A stretch of DNA of 64,000 nt from UBA1268 sp002694955 (lineage in GTDB: Bacteria > Planctomycetota > Planctomycetia > Pirellulales > UBA1268): assembly GCA_028066355.1 (NCBI GenBank), contig JALCBP010000003.1:76772-140771 (forward strand). Reading direction: 5' to 3'. This document shows, piece after piece, positions 8,595 through 17,538 of the stretch. Every line of letters starts with the position of its first letter. The first letter of the stretch is position 1. The notes beneath the pieces were generated by a model that had not been told where the DNA came from, made no database searches, and was given only the letters and a program-made list of their open reading frames with translations. The translations under genes were made by a program, and so were the position numbers.

Positions 8595-9284
8595 TCACGC
8601 ATTGTGCCGTTTTTTGATTTCGAGCAGGACGCTTTGAGTATCTTTGCCAGGAATTGGCCAGTCCGCTATGCGACGCGCGGTCACTTTTTTTAGAAAACCT
8701 CGGTGGCGAGAGTCTCGTTTCTCGGCTTCCCATCGTGGCCCCTTGATTAGCAGAAGTCGTCCATAGACGCTACTGATCGGTTCAAACCAAGCAAGTAGTT
8801 TTGGGAGTGGAGCAACAGCTCGAATGATGAGTGTGTCAAATGGATGGCCCTGGCTGTTCATGTCGTGAGCAATCTGCTGAGCTGGTTGATGGTGAATCGT
8901 CAGAGACAGCTTGATTTCATCAAGAATAGACCTTAGTGCTGCTATTCGTTTTGATGAAGTATCTGATAATTCAACTGTGAGATCACGACGCAGGATAGCC
9001 AATACGACACCCGGCACGCCGCCTCCTGTTCCGACGTCAAGAACCCGTTCGTTGGTCTTCATGAATGGGCATATGGCAGCAGTATCAATCACATCTCGCT
9101 GAACAAATTGTTGTACGTCAGTATGCCTGGTGAGATTAAGTCGATCATTCCACGACCATAAGCTTTTGGCATAGGCAGCCAGTTCAGGAATGACATCTTC
9201 GGGTAAGGTAAGGCTGAGTTGTTGTGCCTCTTTGCTTATTGCCTCAGCAAGAAAATTTGTTGATGGATTATGATGTATTTGCAT
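8595..9284 (-). CDS. rsmG: 16S rRNA (guanine-N7)-methyltransferase RsmG (GidB)
   Basis: SAM-dependent methyltransferase that modifies G527 of 16S rRNA. The 229-aa length is normal (about 205-240). The SAM-binding motif is VLDVGTGGGVPGVVLAI, followed by the acidic strand ELSDTSSKRI and the family signature IIRAVAPLPKLLAW. The N-terminus holds AAYAKSLWSWNDRLNLTRH-type sequence characteristic of RsmG (conserved W-N-x-x-x-N-L-T). The C-terminus KGPRWEAE matches the usual KG motif. The gene stands apart, with the protease gene 98 bp upstream on the same strand. Confidence 0.95.
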   Translation of the reverse strand: MQIHHNPSTNFLAEAISKEAQQLSLTLPEDVIPELAAYAKSLWSWNDRLNLTRHTDVQQFVQRDVIDTAAICPFMKTNERVLDVGTGGGVPGVVLAILRRDLTVELSDTSSKRIAALRSILDEIKLSLTIHHQPAQQIAHDMNSQGHPFDTLIIRAVAPLPKLLAWFEPISSVYGRLLLIKGPRWEAEKRDSRHRGFLKKVTARRIADWPIPGKDTQSVLLEIKKRHNA

Positions 9285-9382
9285 GAAGTTTCAACATCAT
9301 TGAACTACAATACAGAGACAGATTAGTGAGAGCATCCGAACAAATTTCAAGAAGTGCTCATTCAAGTAATCCAGTGACGTAT

Positions 9383-11059
9383 TTATTGAGCGATAATTCT
9401 TCGAGCGACAGGCTGAGAGATAACAGGGCTTAAAGTCTTACGGATCTCACTGAGTGCTGTGGCAAGTGTTGCATCATTATTAATCATTTGACCGGAGGCA
9501 TCTGGGCGAGCGGTCTGTTGTACCCAGAGATCCGGTGAGACGCCGACTCGACTATATGGCTGGCCAGTTGGTGAATAAAAATGAGCAGTTGTTAATCGCA
9601 TGCCAACGCCAGCTGCATCCATTGGGAAAATCCCTTGAATCGACCCTTTTCCATAGCTCTGGACACCAATAATTTTGCCACGATTATGGTCTTTTATAGC
9701 GCCAGCAAAAATTTCACTCGAACTTGCGGAATCACTATCAATGAGAAGGGTAATTGGCATATGCCAAGTGCCAGCGTGACTCGCAGTGTAGTTGAAATCT
9801 TCTTCAGGACTGCGGCCTCGCGTCGCTACAACGAGGCCACGGTCAATAAATAAATCAGACACATCAACGGCTGCGGATAGAAGTCCACCTGGATTCCCTC
9901 GAAGATCAATAATGAGAGATCGCATCCCGGCGGCATCAAGTTGACGCATTGCGGCATCTAGGTCAGAAGCAGTTTTTTTCTGAAAGGAAGTAATGTGGAG
10001 ATAGCCAATCCCATTCACACGATCGAGTAATTCAACATTTTCGATACTTGGGATTTCAACATGTTCTCGTCGAACTGTCATAGCACGTGCTGGCCCAACT
10101 CCTCGTAGTACAGCAAGTGTCACACGTGAACCTTCGGGTCCTTGCAGTAATTGTGCTGCCGCGTCAACATGCATGCCAGCAATAGGTTTTCCGGCGATCC
10201 CAATCAGGTGATCTCCTGCTTTAAGTCCCGAGCGTTCGGCAGGACTACCAGAAATGACATGTACTACTAACAGACCGTCTTCAGCGCTTTTTAACTCAAC
10301 TCCAAGGCCAACAAAGTTGCCCTCGATTTGAGCGTAGAGGTCATTGAGCTGGCCTGTTGTCAGGAATGCAGAATACTCATCAAGGCCACCAACAGATGCG
10401 GCAGTCATTTCAAGAAAAGTGACAGCAGGGCGAACACCAACCACGGATTGGGCGGCACGAGCAATCCAGATTGCAACAGTCTCAGCGTCCGAAAGGCTCC
10501 CAATACTCCGACCTTCAAGGATATGTTGTATATGCTGTTGCAATAACGCAACACGATCTGGTGTTGCCTGCCGAGCATGCATGGACTGAAATTGGGGATC
10601 ACTCACTGCAACGTGAAGAGCCAAACAGCCACGGCTGATGAGTTTATTTAAATCTGGATTGGTAACGTGATGCGAGTTGATACGTTCCAGACACTCTACA
10701 AAAAGTTGCCTTGCTTCCCTTTCCGTAATGTGACCCAGAGCTTCTTGATAGGCTTTTTCAGCTGAGCGACGATCAAGGTCGCAATGAATCTTTGCTAAAT
10801 CATATCTATGATAAAGCTCATTCGACAATTCACCCTTACGAGCGGCTGTCTCACAAAGACTGACTAACTCTGGCCATTGACCAGCAGCCTCAAGCTTTGT
10901 TGATCGAACAGCTAGATCATCAACAGTACTATCACCAGCGCTTGTGAGGTTGACTGGTTGAATGGCAAGCAATCCACCCAGCAGAACAATAAAAAAAGTG
11001 TTCAGAATGGAAGTCCACTGTGGACGAATGCGACATCGATGAGCGGTCATTTTCGACAT
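9383..11059 (-). CDS. S41 family C-terminal processing protease with PDZ domain
   Basis: Periplasmic serine protease of the CtpA/Prc family, which trims exported proteins at their C-termini. From the chosen ATG at 11059 it is 558 aa. It begins with a basic stretch and a hydrophobic export signal (ILNTFFIVLLGGLLA), then about 200 residues of helical sequence of unknown role that typical CtpA proteins lack. The PDZ domain follows (GLGVELKSAEDGLLVVHV to VTLAVLRG), and then the peptidase core with GYLHITSFQKKTASDLD, LIIDLRGNPGGLL, the catalytic Ser region DSDSASSSEIFAGAI and the catalytic Lys in GVQSYGKGSIQ. Alternative starts at 11050 (ATG) and 11158 (GTG) are possible; no clear ribosome-binding site decides between them. 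Confidence 0.92.
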   Translation of the reverse strand: MSKMTAHRCRIRPQWTSILNTFFIVLLGGLLAIQPVNLTSAGDSTVDDLAVRSTKLEAAGQWPELVSLCETAARKGELSNELYHRYDLAKIHCDLDRRSAEKAYQEALGHITEREARQLFVECLERINSHHVTNPDLNKLISRGCLALHVAVSDPQFQSMHARQATPDRVALLQQHIQHILEGRSIGSLSDAETVAIWIARAAQSVVGVRPAVTFLEMTAASVGGLDEYSAFLTTGQLNDLYAQIEGNFVGLGVELKSAEDGLLVVHVISGSPAERSGLKAGDHLIGIAGKPIAGMHVDAAAQLLQGPEGSRVTLAVLRGVGPARAMTVRREHVEIPSIENVELLDRVNGIGYLHITSFQKKTASDLDAAMRQLDAAGMRSLIIDLRGNPGGLLSAAVDVSDLFIDRGLVVATRGRSPEEDFNYTASHAGTWHMPITLLIDSDSASSSEIFAGAIKDHNRGKIIGVQSYGKGSIQGIFPMDAAGVGMRLTTAHFYSPTGQPYSRVGVSPDLWVQQTARPDASGQMINNDATLATALSEIRKTLSPVISQPVARRIIAQ

Positions 11060-11325
11060 GTGGAGAGGGGTGGTAGCACGCACAGGCAATCCGTTTTCTA
11101 GCCGGCAATCAGAGGTGAACAGCGGTCGATCCCGTGACCGCATAAGATTATGGATCACATTTAGAGGCTGGTCAAAAACTAGCCGGCGCCAAACAGGAAA
11201 ACCCGAGGGATACAGGCCCGTAGTCTCGTTCTGATTGCTGTAATCCGTATTTTACAATCGATTTTCCCGATTATGCTGCCACGTTGGTACGATAGAGAGT
11301 CCCATTATTTCCCTTGTAATGCCAA

Positions 11326-11973
11326 ATGACCATGTCCTCTGATTCAGCCGAACCGTCAGATCCCCCACCACAAACGTTGATTCTCCTTGATCGCGTTCGA
11401 CAGGGGGACACTGCGGCTGTGAACGGACTGCTTGAGAGGCACAGAGCGGCAATCCGCCGGATGATTGATCAGCGTCTCGATCGCGTTGTCCGCAAACGTG
11501 TTGATGCGAGTGACATTGTTCAAGATGTTCTCGTGGAGGCAAATCGAAGATTGGGAGACTATCTAACCAATCCCACAATGCCATTTCAGTTATGGCTTCG
11601 GCATATGGCTCGCGATCGAGTTATTGATGCCCATCGAAGACATAGAGTGGCGGGTACGCGTAGTCTGGATAAGGAGGTATCGCTGGATTCGCCAGTGGAT
11701 ACAGATCATTCACAAACAAATCTAGCTCAGAAGATTGCGGATACAGAACTTACACCAGCCGCAGTCGCAACATGGCATGAACTTGAGCAACGTTTTGCGA
11801 CCGCTGTGGAAAAGCTTGATGAAATAGATCGCCAGATTGTCTTGCTGCGACATTTTGAACACCTCTCCACGGGAGATGTGGCAGAGGTTCTAGGGCTTAC
11901 AAAGCCAGCAGCAGGCATGAGATATATGAGAGCAATGCGACGACTCAGAGTGTTACTCGGTGATGCAAGCTGA
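11326..11973 (+). CDS. ECF-type RNA polymerase sigma factor (kinase-linked planctomycete type)
   Basis: Sigma-70 family factor that redirects RNA polymerase to a small regulon. The 215-aa protein has region 2 (LLERHRAAIRRMIDQRLD, DASDIVQDVLVEANRR, then FQLWLRHMARDRVIDAHRRH) and region 4 (DRQIVLLRHFEHLSTGDVAEVLG, TKPAAGMRYMRAMRRLR). The arrangement matches planctomycete ECF factors encoded beside Ser/Thr kinases. It starts MTMSSDS; the second ATG at 11332 is also possible. The kinase gene begins 99 bp downstream on the same strand, so phosphorylation of the sigma factor or of an associated regulator is a reasonable but unproven model. No anti-sigma gene is visible. Confidence 0.93.
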   Translation: MTMSSDSAEPSDPPPQTLILLDRVRQGDTAAVNGLLERHRAAIRRMIDQRLDRVVRKRVDASDIVQDVLVEANRRLGDYLTNPTMPFQLWLRHMARDRVIDAHRRHRVAGTRSLDKEVSLDSPVDTDHSQTNLAQKIADTELTPAAVATWHELEQRFATAVEKLDEIDRQIVLLRHFEHLSTGDVAEVLGLTKPAAGMRYMRAMRRLRVLLGDAS

Positions 11974-12072
11974 CTTTGAAAACAAGATATCGTCAATTAC
12001 ATATGGAATGCCTACTATCCTTTTATTCATGTGAAAATTAACTTTGTATATCTATAAACAGCAAACAGCCTC

Positions 12073-13791
12073 GTGCAGAAAATAGACAACAATAATAATT
12101 TGGGTGAGGAAGAACTCTCTTTAGAAGCTGAAGAGAGACTGGCAGTTTTACTGGAGGACTTGACAACAGGGCCAGTCGATCAAGCTCATATGCGGCTTGA
12201 GAAGCTTTGTCTTCAACACGCCGATTTAGCAGGACATCTCCGAGAATTATTTGCGACGGTATCTGTGACGGATGCTGTGGCGATGGAGTCCACGATTATC
12301 ATGGGTGATGATCGTAGAGGAGAATCTGCTGCGGAACAGAAAGGCACCGGACCATTTATTACGGAGGGGTTTGTACCTGGTGTTTCTTCGCTACCGGCCC
12401 AATTCGGGGAGTACGAACTTCTCGAGGAGATCGGTCGTGGCGGTATGGGAATTGTCTATCGTGCGGTACAAAAAAGTCTTCAGAGAGTTGTTGCAGTAAA
12501 GATGCTCTTGCGTCGTGACCTTGCAAGTCACGCAGACCTTACACGCTTTCGCAGTGAGGCTGAGGCAGCTGCCCAACTCGATCATCCTGGCATTGTCTCT
12601 ATTTTCGAAGTTGGAGAATATCAAGGTCACCCGTTTTATTCGATGAAATATATCGAAGGAACGACCCTTTCAAAACGATTACAAAATGGACCAATTCCAC
12701 CGAGAGAAGGTGCACAAATTTTACTTTGTGTAGCTGAAGCTGTTCAGGCTGCACATACGCGAGGGGTCCTTCACCGGGATCTGAAACCATCAAATATTCT
12801 TATAGATCTAGCAGGCAAGCCGCATGTCTCTGATTTTGGTTTGGCAAAGAGACTTGAAGGCAACCAGACGATGACGCACACGGGTGCAATTCTTGGTACA
12901 CCGTGTTATATGTCGCCGGAGCAGGCCGCTGGGAGTCGCGGAGACGTTGGGCCGGCGAGTGATGTGTGGAGTCTTGGTGCGATCCTTTACCAAGTACTTG
13001 TAGATAGGCCACCATTTCAGGCATCGAGTCCAATGGATACATTACTCGCTGTACTGGAAGTTGATCCACCTCTCCCTCGCTCAATTAATCGCCAAGTGAA
13101 TCGTGATCTGGAAATGATCGCCCTTAAGACGCTTCAGAAGCCGCAGGATTTACGATATGCGTCAGCAGCAGACTTAGCCAAGGATCTTCGCGCATTTCTG
13201 GCGAGTGAACCTATTGCAGCTCGTCAGGGTGGAGTTCTCGATGTTGTTTCCCGACTGCTTCGAGAAACACACCATGCCGTTGTTTTGGAGAATTGGGGAC
13301 TTCTCTGGATGTGGCATTCAGTTGTAGTTCTTATTCTATCAGTTATTACAGATGTTCTCGCCTGGCAGGGAGTCGAAAACCGCTGGCCGTATGTTGTTCT
13401 GTGGACAGGTGGTCTTGCCTTATGGGCACCCATCTTTTGGGCACTTCGTCACAGAGCTGGTCCGGTAACAGCCGTTGAACGACAAGTTGCTCATATTTGG
13501 GGAGGCACCATGATTGCGAGCATGCTGCTTTTTTCTGTTGAGGAGTTGCTTGGCTTACCCGTCCTTAAACTTTCACCAGTTCTCGCCTTACTGGCCGGAC
13601 TAATGTTTTTCGCGAAAGCAGGAATACTTTCTGGAGTTTTTTACATTCAGTCGATTTGCCTGTTTGCTACAGGTTTAATCATGTGTGGACTTCCTCAGTT
13701 TCAGCATATTCTCTTTGGGCTGGTAAGTGGCGGCTGCTTTTTCATCCCAGGGTTGAAATACTATCGACAACTGACAGAGTCTGAGCGATAG
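12073..13791 (+). CDS. Membrane-bound Hanks-type Ser/Thr protein kinase
   Basis: Protein kinase expected to signal from the membrane. It starts at GTG 12073 (572 aa). After about 108 N-terminal residues the kinase domain runs from FGEYELLEEIGRGGMGIVYR (P-loop) through AVKMLL (ATP-binding Lys), the catalytic loop HRDLKPSNIL (about 234-243), the DFGLAKR segment, GTPCYMSPEQA (activation/APE) and DVWSLGAILYQ to about residue 380. Instead of the usual single TM helix plus sensor domain, the C-terminal ~170 residues hold about six hydrophobic helices (for example SVVVLILSVITDVLAW, VLWTGGLALWAPIFWAL, SPVLALLAGLMFFAKAGI) and almost no extracellular domain. It probably forms a regulatory pair with the ECF sigma factor just upstream. 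Confidence 0.94.
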   Translation: MQKIDNNNNLGEEELSLEAEERLAVLLEDLTTGPVDQAHMRLEKLCLQHADLAGHLRELFATVSVTDAVAMESTIIMGDDRRGESAAEQKGTGPFITEGFVPGVSSLPAQFGEYELLEEIGRGGMGIVYRAVQKSLQRVVAVKMLLRRDLASHADLTRFRSEAEAAAQLDHPGIVSIFEVGEYQGHPFYSMKYIEGTTLSKRLQNGPIPPREGAQILLCVAEAVQAAHTRGVLHRDLKPSNILIDLAGKPHVSDFGLAKRLEGNQTMTHTGAILGTPCYMSPEQAAGSRGDVGPASDVWSLGAILYQVLVDRPPFQASSPMDTLLAVLEVDPPLPRSINRQVNRDLEMIALKTLQKPQDLRYASAADLAKDLRAFLASEPIAARQGGVLDVVSRLLRETHHAVVLENWGLLWMWHSVVVLILSVITDVLAWQGVENRWPYVVLWTGGLALWAPIFWALRHRAGPVTAVERQVAHIWGGTMIASMLLFSVEELLGLPVLKLSPVLALLAGLMFFAKAGILSGVFYIQSICLFATGLIMCGLPQFQHILFGLVSGGCFFIPGLKYYRQLTESER

Positions 13792-13808
13792 CTTGCTTAA
13801 ATACTGCA

Positions 13809-14570
13809 TCAAAACCTGAGCCAGGTTTGCATTGCGAGTCTCATCAAATCTCGTGCGCCTCGAAGCATTTCGATGCCACTCGCTTTGCTTGTTCCAAGTT
13901 TTCTGTTGGTAAAGGTTATTGGGATCTCTGTCATACGAGCTCCTGATTGATGTGCTCGCCATAAAAAATCTTCAAAAAAAGCATAGCCGGAGGTAAGATT
14001 TTCAAGCTCGATAGCGTCGATGCACCGTATGCGAAGAGCACGAAAGCCACTCGATCCGTCACGGACAGGAACACGTAGGACAACGCGCGTGAACCAGCAC
14101 ACGAGCCAACTGATGATATGCCGCTTCAGCGGCCAACCAATGACAGCTCCACCAGGTATCTTCCGTGACCCAATAGCAATATCGATTGGCACATCATCTG
14201 AAAGTTTGAGGGCTGCGATCAATCGTGGGATATCGGCGGGATTATGGCTGAAGTCTCCATCAAGATGAACGACAACCTCAGCGGCTCTTTTCTGTGCCCA
14301 CTGAATCCCTTCTAGCGTCGCTGTACCAAGGCCTCGACGATCAGTACGTAAAAGAAGGTGAACACGTTCATTCTTATCAGCCTCTTTCGCAACGATTTGT
14401 GCTGTACCGTCAGGTGAGTTGTCGTCAATGACGAGGATATGAGCATGTGGAATAGCCGTATGAATTGTTTCGATAAGCGAACCAATTGAATCGGCCTCGT
14501 TGTAGGTTGCTATTTGTACGACCGTTGCAACAGGTGGCCATTGAGGAGGTGGGTGGTGTGTGGCCTGCAT
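13809..14570 (-). CDS. GT2 glycosyltransferase, polyprenol-phosphate mannosyltransferase-like
   Basis: Transfers a sugar, usually mannose from GDP-mannose, to a polyprenyl phosphate on the cytoplasmic face of the membrane. The 253-aa single-domain protein matches Dpm1-type enzymes. It has VVQIATYNEADSIGSLIETI, the nucleotide-binding VIDDNSPDGTAQIV, the RRGLGTATLEGI segment, the metal-binding DGDFSHNPADIPRLI (equivalent to DADLSH) and GAVIGWPLKRHIISW, then SGFRALR near the C-terminus. No C-terminal membrane domain is present. It converges on the kinase gene with only 17 bp between stop codons. The GDP-sugar pathway at the left end of the window could supply related donors. Confidence 0.88.
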   Translation of the reverse strand: MQATHHPPPQWPPVATVVQIATYNEADSIGSLIETIHTAIPHAHILVIDDNSPDGTAQIVAKEADKNERVHLLLRTDRRGLGTATLEGIQWAQKRAAEVVVHLDGDFSHNPADIPRLIAALKLSDDVPIDIAIGSRKIPGGAVIGWPLKRHIISWLVCWFTRVVLRVPVRDGSSGFRALRIRCIDAIELENLTSGYAFFEDFLWRAHQSGARMTEIPITFTNRKLGTSKASGIEMLRGARDLMRLAMQTWLRF

Positions 14571-14610
14571 GAGGTACTTGTGAGGGATGGTAGTAATCTC
14601 ACAAAGTCTA

Positions 14611-14643
14611 ATAAAAAAAGGGAGCCGGCAAATGCCGACTCCC
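14611..14643 (-). terminator. Intrinsic terminator of the DUF1559 gene
   Basis: On the minus strand an 11-bp stem (GGGAGTCGGCA / TGCCGGCTCCC, one G-U wobble) with a 2-nt loop is followed by seven Ts (plus-strand positions 14613-14619). It lies 29 bp past the stop of the DUF1559 gene. This is a textbook Rho-independent terminator and also separates it from the downstream GT2 gene. Confidence 0.92.
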
Positions 14644-14671
14644 TTCCTGTATGAACAATAGTTTTCACAAA

Positions 14672-15535
14672 CTAAGGTCGATCGTCACCAATCGTATCAC
14701 CACTGTTGCAAGTGGCCAAAGCTCGCAGCGTAGCTTTGCTAATGGTGTTGGACATAAAGCCACTTGAACCATCTGCCAAGCAGTATCCATTTACGCCACC
14801 AGCGTGTGGTGAACTTGGGAATGCCTGTGAAACAGTGCCTGGAATAGGTCCAGCCGATGCTCCGGTTGCGAGACCGAACGTCGATGCATTTGAGTGACCT
14901 TCCCAGTAGTTTTCGTTGAAGTTTTCTTCAACGATCATGAGGGTGTTACTTGTGCCATCACGATACGATGCAAAACCCTTGTCCTGATACAGGCCAAGAC
15001 CACCATTGTCGGAAAGAGTTTTGCCACTGAAAGCACCAGAAGCTGTTGCAGATGCACCAGTTTCATCACTGGTTCCAACGTTGGCCTTGTAAACACTCTG
15101 GCCAGCTGTGGTACCAACAAATGAAGGGCAGATCAGCCAATCAACTTCAACAGTTGCATTGGTACCAGTGGGAACAGCATAGTTGCCAGCTCCATTGATC
15201 GCATTGTAAAGATTGTTCTCTTCACCATATGGAAGAATATTTACAATGTGACTCCAGTGCGTAACACCAGTTACTGGATTAGTAACAGTAGAAGCACCAG
15301 CTTGGTTAACACCCATTGCACTAGGCAGGAAGTTGTCACCACGACTGGCATGCTTGTCAGCATAGTTGTGTGCAGCCAAACCTTGTTGCTTCAGTTTGTT
15401 TCCACATGAACTGCGACGAGCAGCTTCACGAGCCTGTTGCACAGCTGGCAACAGCAGACCAACAAGAACACCGATAATGGCAATAACCACTAGGAGTTCG
15501 ATGAGGGTAAACCCTCGACGTGACGTAACTGTCAT
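14672..15535 (-). CDS. DUF1559 family pilin-like protein
   Basis: Planctomycete DUF1559 protein. The N-terminus MTVTSRRGFTLIELLVVIAI is a type IV prepilin signal: cleavage is expected after Gly8, leaving a methylatable Phe and a hydrophobic helix ending in LLLPAVQQAREAARR. The body (287 aa in total) has the typical DUF1559 features CGNKLKQ, LPYGEENNLYNAI and SYRDGTSNTLMIVEE. The C-terminal H...GGVNGYCLADGS signature belongs to the H-X9-DG family. It is probably exported by a type II secretion-like machine and assembled or retained at the membrane. A strong ribosome-binding site (GGAGGAAT) precedes the ATG, and a strong terminator follows, so it is monocistronic and probably well expressed. 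Confidence 0.93.
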   Translation of the reverse strand: MTVTSRRGFTLIELLVVIAIIGVLVGLLLPAVQQAREAARRSSCGNKLKQQGLAAHNYADKHASRGDNFLPSAMGVNQAGASTVTNPVTGVTHWSHIVNILPYGEENNLYNAINGAGNYAVPTGTNATVEVDWLICPSFVGTTAGQSVYKANVGTSDETGASATASGAFSGKTLSDNGGLGLYQDKGFASYRDGTSNTLMIVEENFNENYWEGHSNASTFGLATGASAGPIPGTVSQAFPSSPHAGGVNGYCLADGSSGFMSNTISKATLRALATCNSGDTIGDDRP

Positions 15536-15654
15536 AAAGATTCCTCCACCCTAACGGGTATATGAGAAGAAAAAAGTAAATCCCAAAAGGTCGGAAGAAC
15601 AAGCACGCGCCCCTTGTTGCTATGCCAGTTCCTGATGATTAAATAACGTATTTG

Positions 15655-15849
15655 GAATCATCTGAAGGAAAAACGTTCCGAGCGCCTTGCCTTCACCATG
15701 CGTAAAGGTATAGCCAGAATCGGCTGCAGTCAAGCACTTCGATTCGCTGAAAATAGACAACCCTGCAATTTTTCCGAATAAACGTAGACTGGGTGATTTG
15801 TAACGAATTTAGCCCGATTACCCGCTTCTAACCCCTCAAAGGTGGGCTT
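15655..15849 (+). ncRNA. Candidate small RNA ending at an orphan terminator
   Basis: A plus-strand intrinsic-type terminator at 15813-15848 has no upstream plus-strand gene. A weak promoter-like pair lies about 200 bp before it: TTGCTA at 15617-15622 and, 16 bp on, TTAAAT at 15639-15644. This would give a transcript of roughly 195 nt. Short internal pairing such as AGCC/GGCT around 15711-15725 is visible. The RNA family is not recognised. This is inference from signal layout only. Confidence 0.25.
15813..15848 (+). terminator. Orphan plus-strand intrinsic terminator-like hairpin
   Basis: AGCCC at the start pairs with GGGCT at the end, and the intervening CCCCT-caa-AGGtGG can form an inner stem. 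The structure is followed directly by eight Ts. The T-run is on the plus strand, while both flanking genes are on the minus strand, so it does not serve either of them. Confidence 0.45.
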
Positions 15850-16030
15850 TTTTTTGTGCTATTTTTGCGTGTGACTACACCAATTTTGGCACCCATGTTT
15901 CGGACTCTTTTTGGAACGATTGAGAAGCGATGCCTTTGATCAGTGAATAGTAATGTGAAGCACCGTTTGCCGCGTGTTTTTTGACTAGACGCAGACGGAA
16001 ATCATTGCTTTCGAATAAGATTGCTCACTG

Positions 16031-17479
16031 TCAACGGAGAATACTCGTGACAACCTTGCCGTGGACATCGGTGAGTCGGAACTGACGCCCCTGATATCGG
16101 TATGTCAGGCGGGTGTGATCAATGCCGAGCAATTGCATGATTGTGGCCTGCATGTCGTGAACGTGAACCGGGTCAGTCGTAATATTCCAGGCATACTCAT
16201 CTGTGGCACCGTGCACGTATCCGCTTTTTACTCCTCCACCTGTTAGCCACCATGAAAAGGCCTTTCCAAAATGGTCACGGCCCTTTGGGTTCACTGGATC
16301 ACCTTGTCCAAAGGGAGTACGGCCAAATTCACCACCCCACGCCACGAGTGTATCCTCTAGCAATCCACGATCTTTAAGATCCTGTACCAGTGCAGCAGAT
16401 GGTCCTTGTGTGTCGCGACACTGAATTTCAAGTTGAGTGTGCAGATTACTGTGTTGGTCCCAACCGGCATGCATTAACTGAACAAATCGTGTGCCACGTT
16501 CCAGTAGTCTTCTCGCTACAAGACAGTTGAAAGCGAATGAACCCTTCTTATGCACATCAGGTCCATACCGCTCAAGTACATGTTTTGGTTCATCTGAGAA
16601 GTCAATGAGATCTGGCACACTTGCTTGCATCTGGAAGGCCATCTCATACGAGGCAATTCGAGTATCAATCTCTGGATCGCCGTAGTCTGCCCGGTGCTTG
16701 GCGTTCATGACGGCAAGGTCATCCAGTAAAGCTCGACGAGCAGCACGACTGATGCCAGGTGGATTTGCAAGATAAGGAACAGGCTCTCCTGTGTTTCGGA
16801 ATTTTACTCCTTGAAAGCGACTTGGAAGAAAACCGGAACCCCAGTAGTAATCAAAAAAGAGTTGTCCACAGCTCTTTGCTTCATCGGACGATGTCATGAC
16901 AACAAAAGCAGGCAGCTCTTCAGTTTCGCATCCAAGGCCATAGGATACCCATGCGCCAAGGCTTGGACGTCCAGGAACCTGGCTTCCTGTGAGAAAAAAT
17001 GTGACACCAGGTGCATGATTGACAGCCTCAGTATGAAGGCTTCGAACAAGACATAGATCATCAGCTAGCTCGCCAATTGCCGGAAGCATTTCACTGAGTT
17101 CCATACCACACTGGCCATACCGTCGAAATTGTTTTATTGGTGCAACGACGGGCCATTGGGAATACCCACTCGACATTGTTGACAGACGAGTTGTACCTCG
17201 AACACTATCTGGAACATTTTCACCAGATCGTTTGAAGAGTGTGTCTTTCGGATCGAAGAGATCAACATGAGAAGGTCCCCCGCCTTGCCAAAGCATCACC
17301 ATTCGTTTCGCACACGGAGCGTGGTGTGGAAGGCCAGCGAGTCCTAGCTCGCTCCCTTTACAATCACTATTCCGTTGAAAGAGCGATGCCAAAGCAGCAA
17401 GCCCAATTCCCTGTCGTGCTGATCCAAAGAGTTGGCGGCGAGTAACACGCTTTATATTTTCACTCAATAATTCATGCAT
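16031..17479 (-). CDS. DUF1501 domain protein
   Basis: Planctomycete DUF1501 protein (alkaline-phosphatase/sulfatase-like fold), 482 aa. It begins with a twin-arginine-like region (NIKRVTRRQLFGSARQGIGL), suggesting Tat-type export. Family marks are MVMLWQGGGPSHVDLFDPK, GMELSEMLPAIGELADDLCLVRSLHTEAVNHAPG, FFLTGSQVPGRPSLGAWVSYGLG, LVAWGGEFGRTPFGQG and GRDHFGKAFSWWLTGGGVK, then DPVHVHDMQATIMQLLGID. The biochemical activity of this family is not established. As usual in planctomycetes it lies next to a DUF1549/DUF1553 gene on the same strand (59-bp gap), and the two are likely co-transcribed and act together in the periplasm. Confidence 0.94.
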   Translation of the reverse strand: MHELLSENIKRVTRRQLFGSARQGIGLAALASLFQRNSDCKGSELGLAGLPHHAPCAKRMVMLWQGGGPSHVDLFDPKDTLFKRSGENVPDSVRGTTRLSTMSSGYSQWPVVAPIKQFRRYGQCGMELSEMLPAIGELADDLCLVRSLHTEAVNHAPGVTFFLTGSQVPGRPSLGAWVSYGLGCETEELPAFVVMTSSDEAKSCGQLFFDYYWGSGFLPSRFQGVKFRNTGEPVPYLANPPGISRAARRALLDDLAVMNAKHRADYGDPEIDTRIASYEMAFQMQASVPDLIDFSDEPKHVLERYGPDVHKKGSFAFNCLVARRLLERGTRFVQLMHAGWDQHSNLHTQLEIQCRDTQGPSAALVQDLKDRGLLEDTLVAWGGEFGRTPFGQGDPVNPKGRDHFGKAFSWWLTGGGVKSGYVHGATDEYAWNITTDPVHVHDMQATIMQLLGIDHTRLTYRYQGRQFRLTDVHGKVVTSILR

Positions 17480-17538
17480 GACTCGAGCCCTTTCATCGAT
17501 ACTTTACCGGAATAAAGACGTGTATAAAGTTTAAGCTT

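Larger units (their letters stand above)
15536..16030. other. Intergenic region containing leader of DUF1559 gene and an orphan plus-strand terminator
   Basis: A 495-bp gap between two minus-strand genes with no credible protein-coding frame. The end next to 15535 holds the ribosome-binding site and leader of the DUF1559 gene. Near 15815-15849 there is a plus-strand hairpin plus T8 although no plus-strand gene lies nearby, so a small RNA is possible (see separate entries). Confidence 0.5.
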
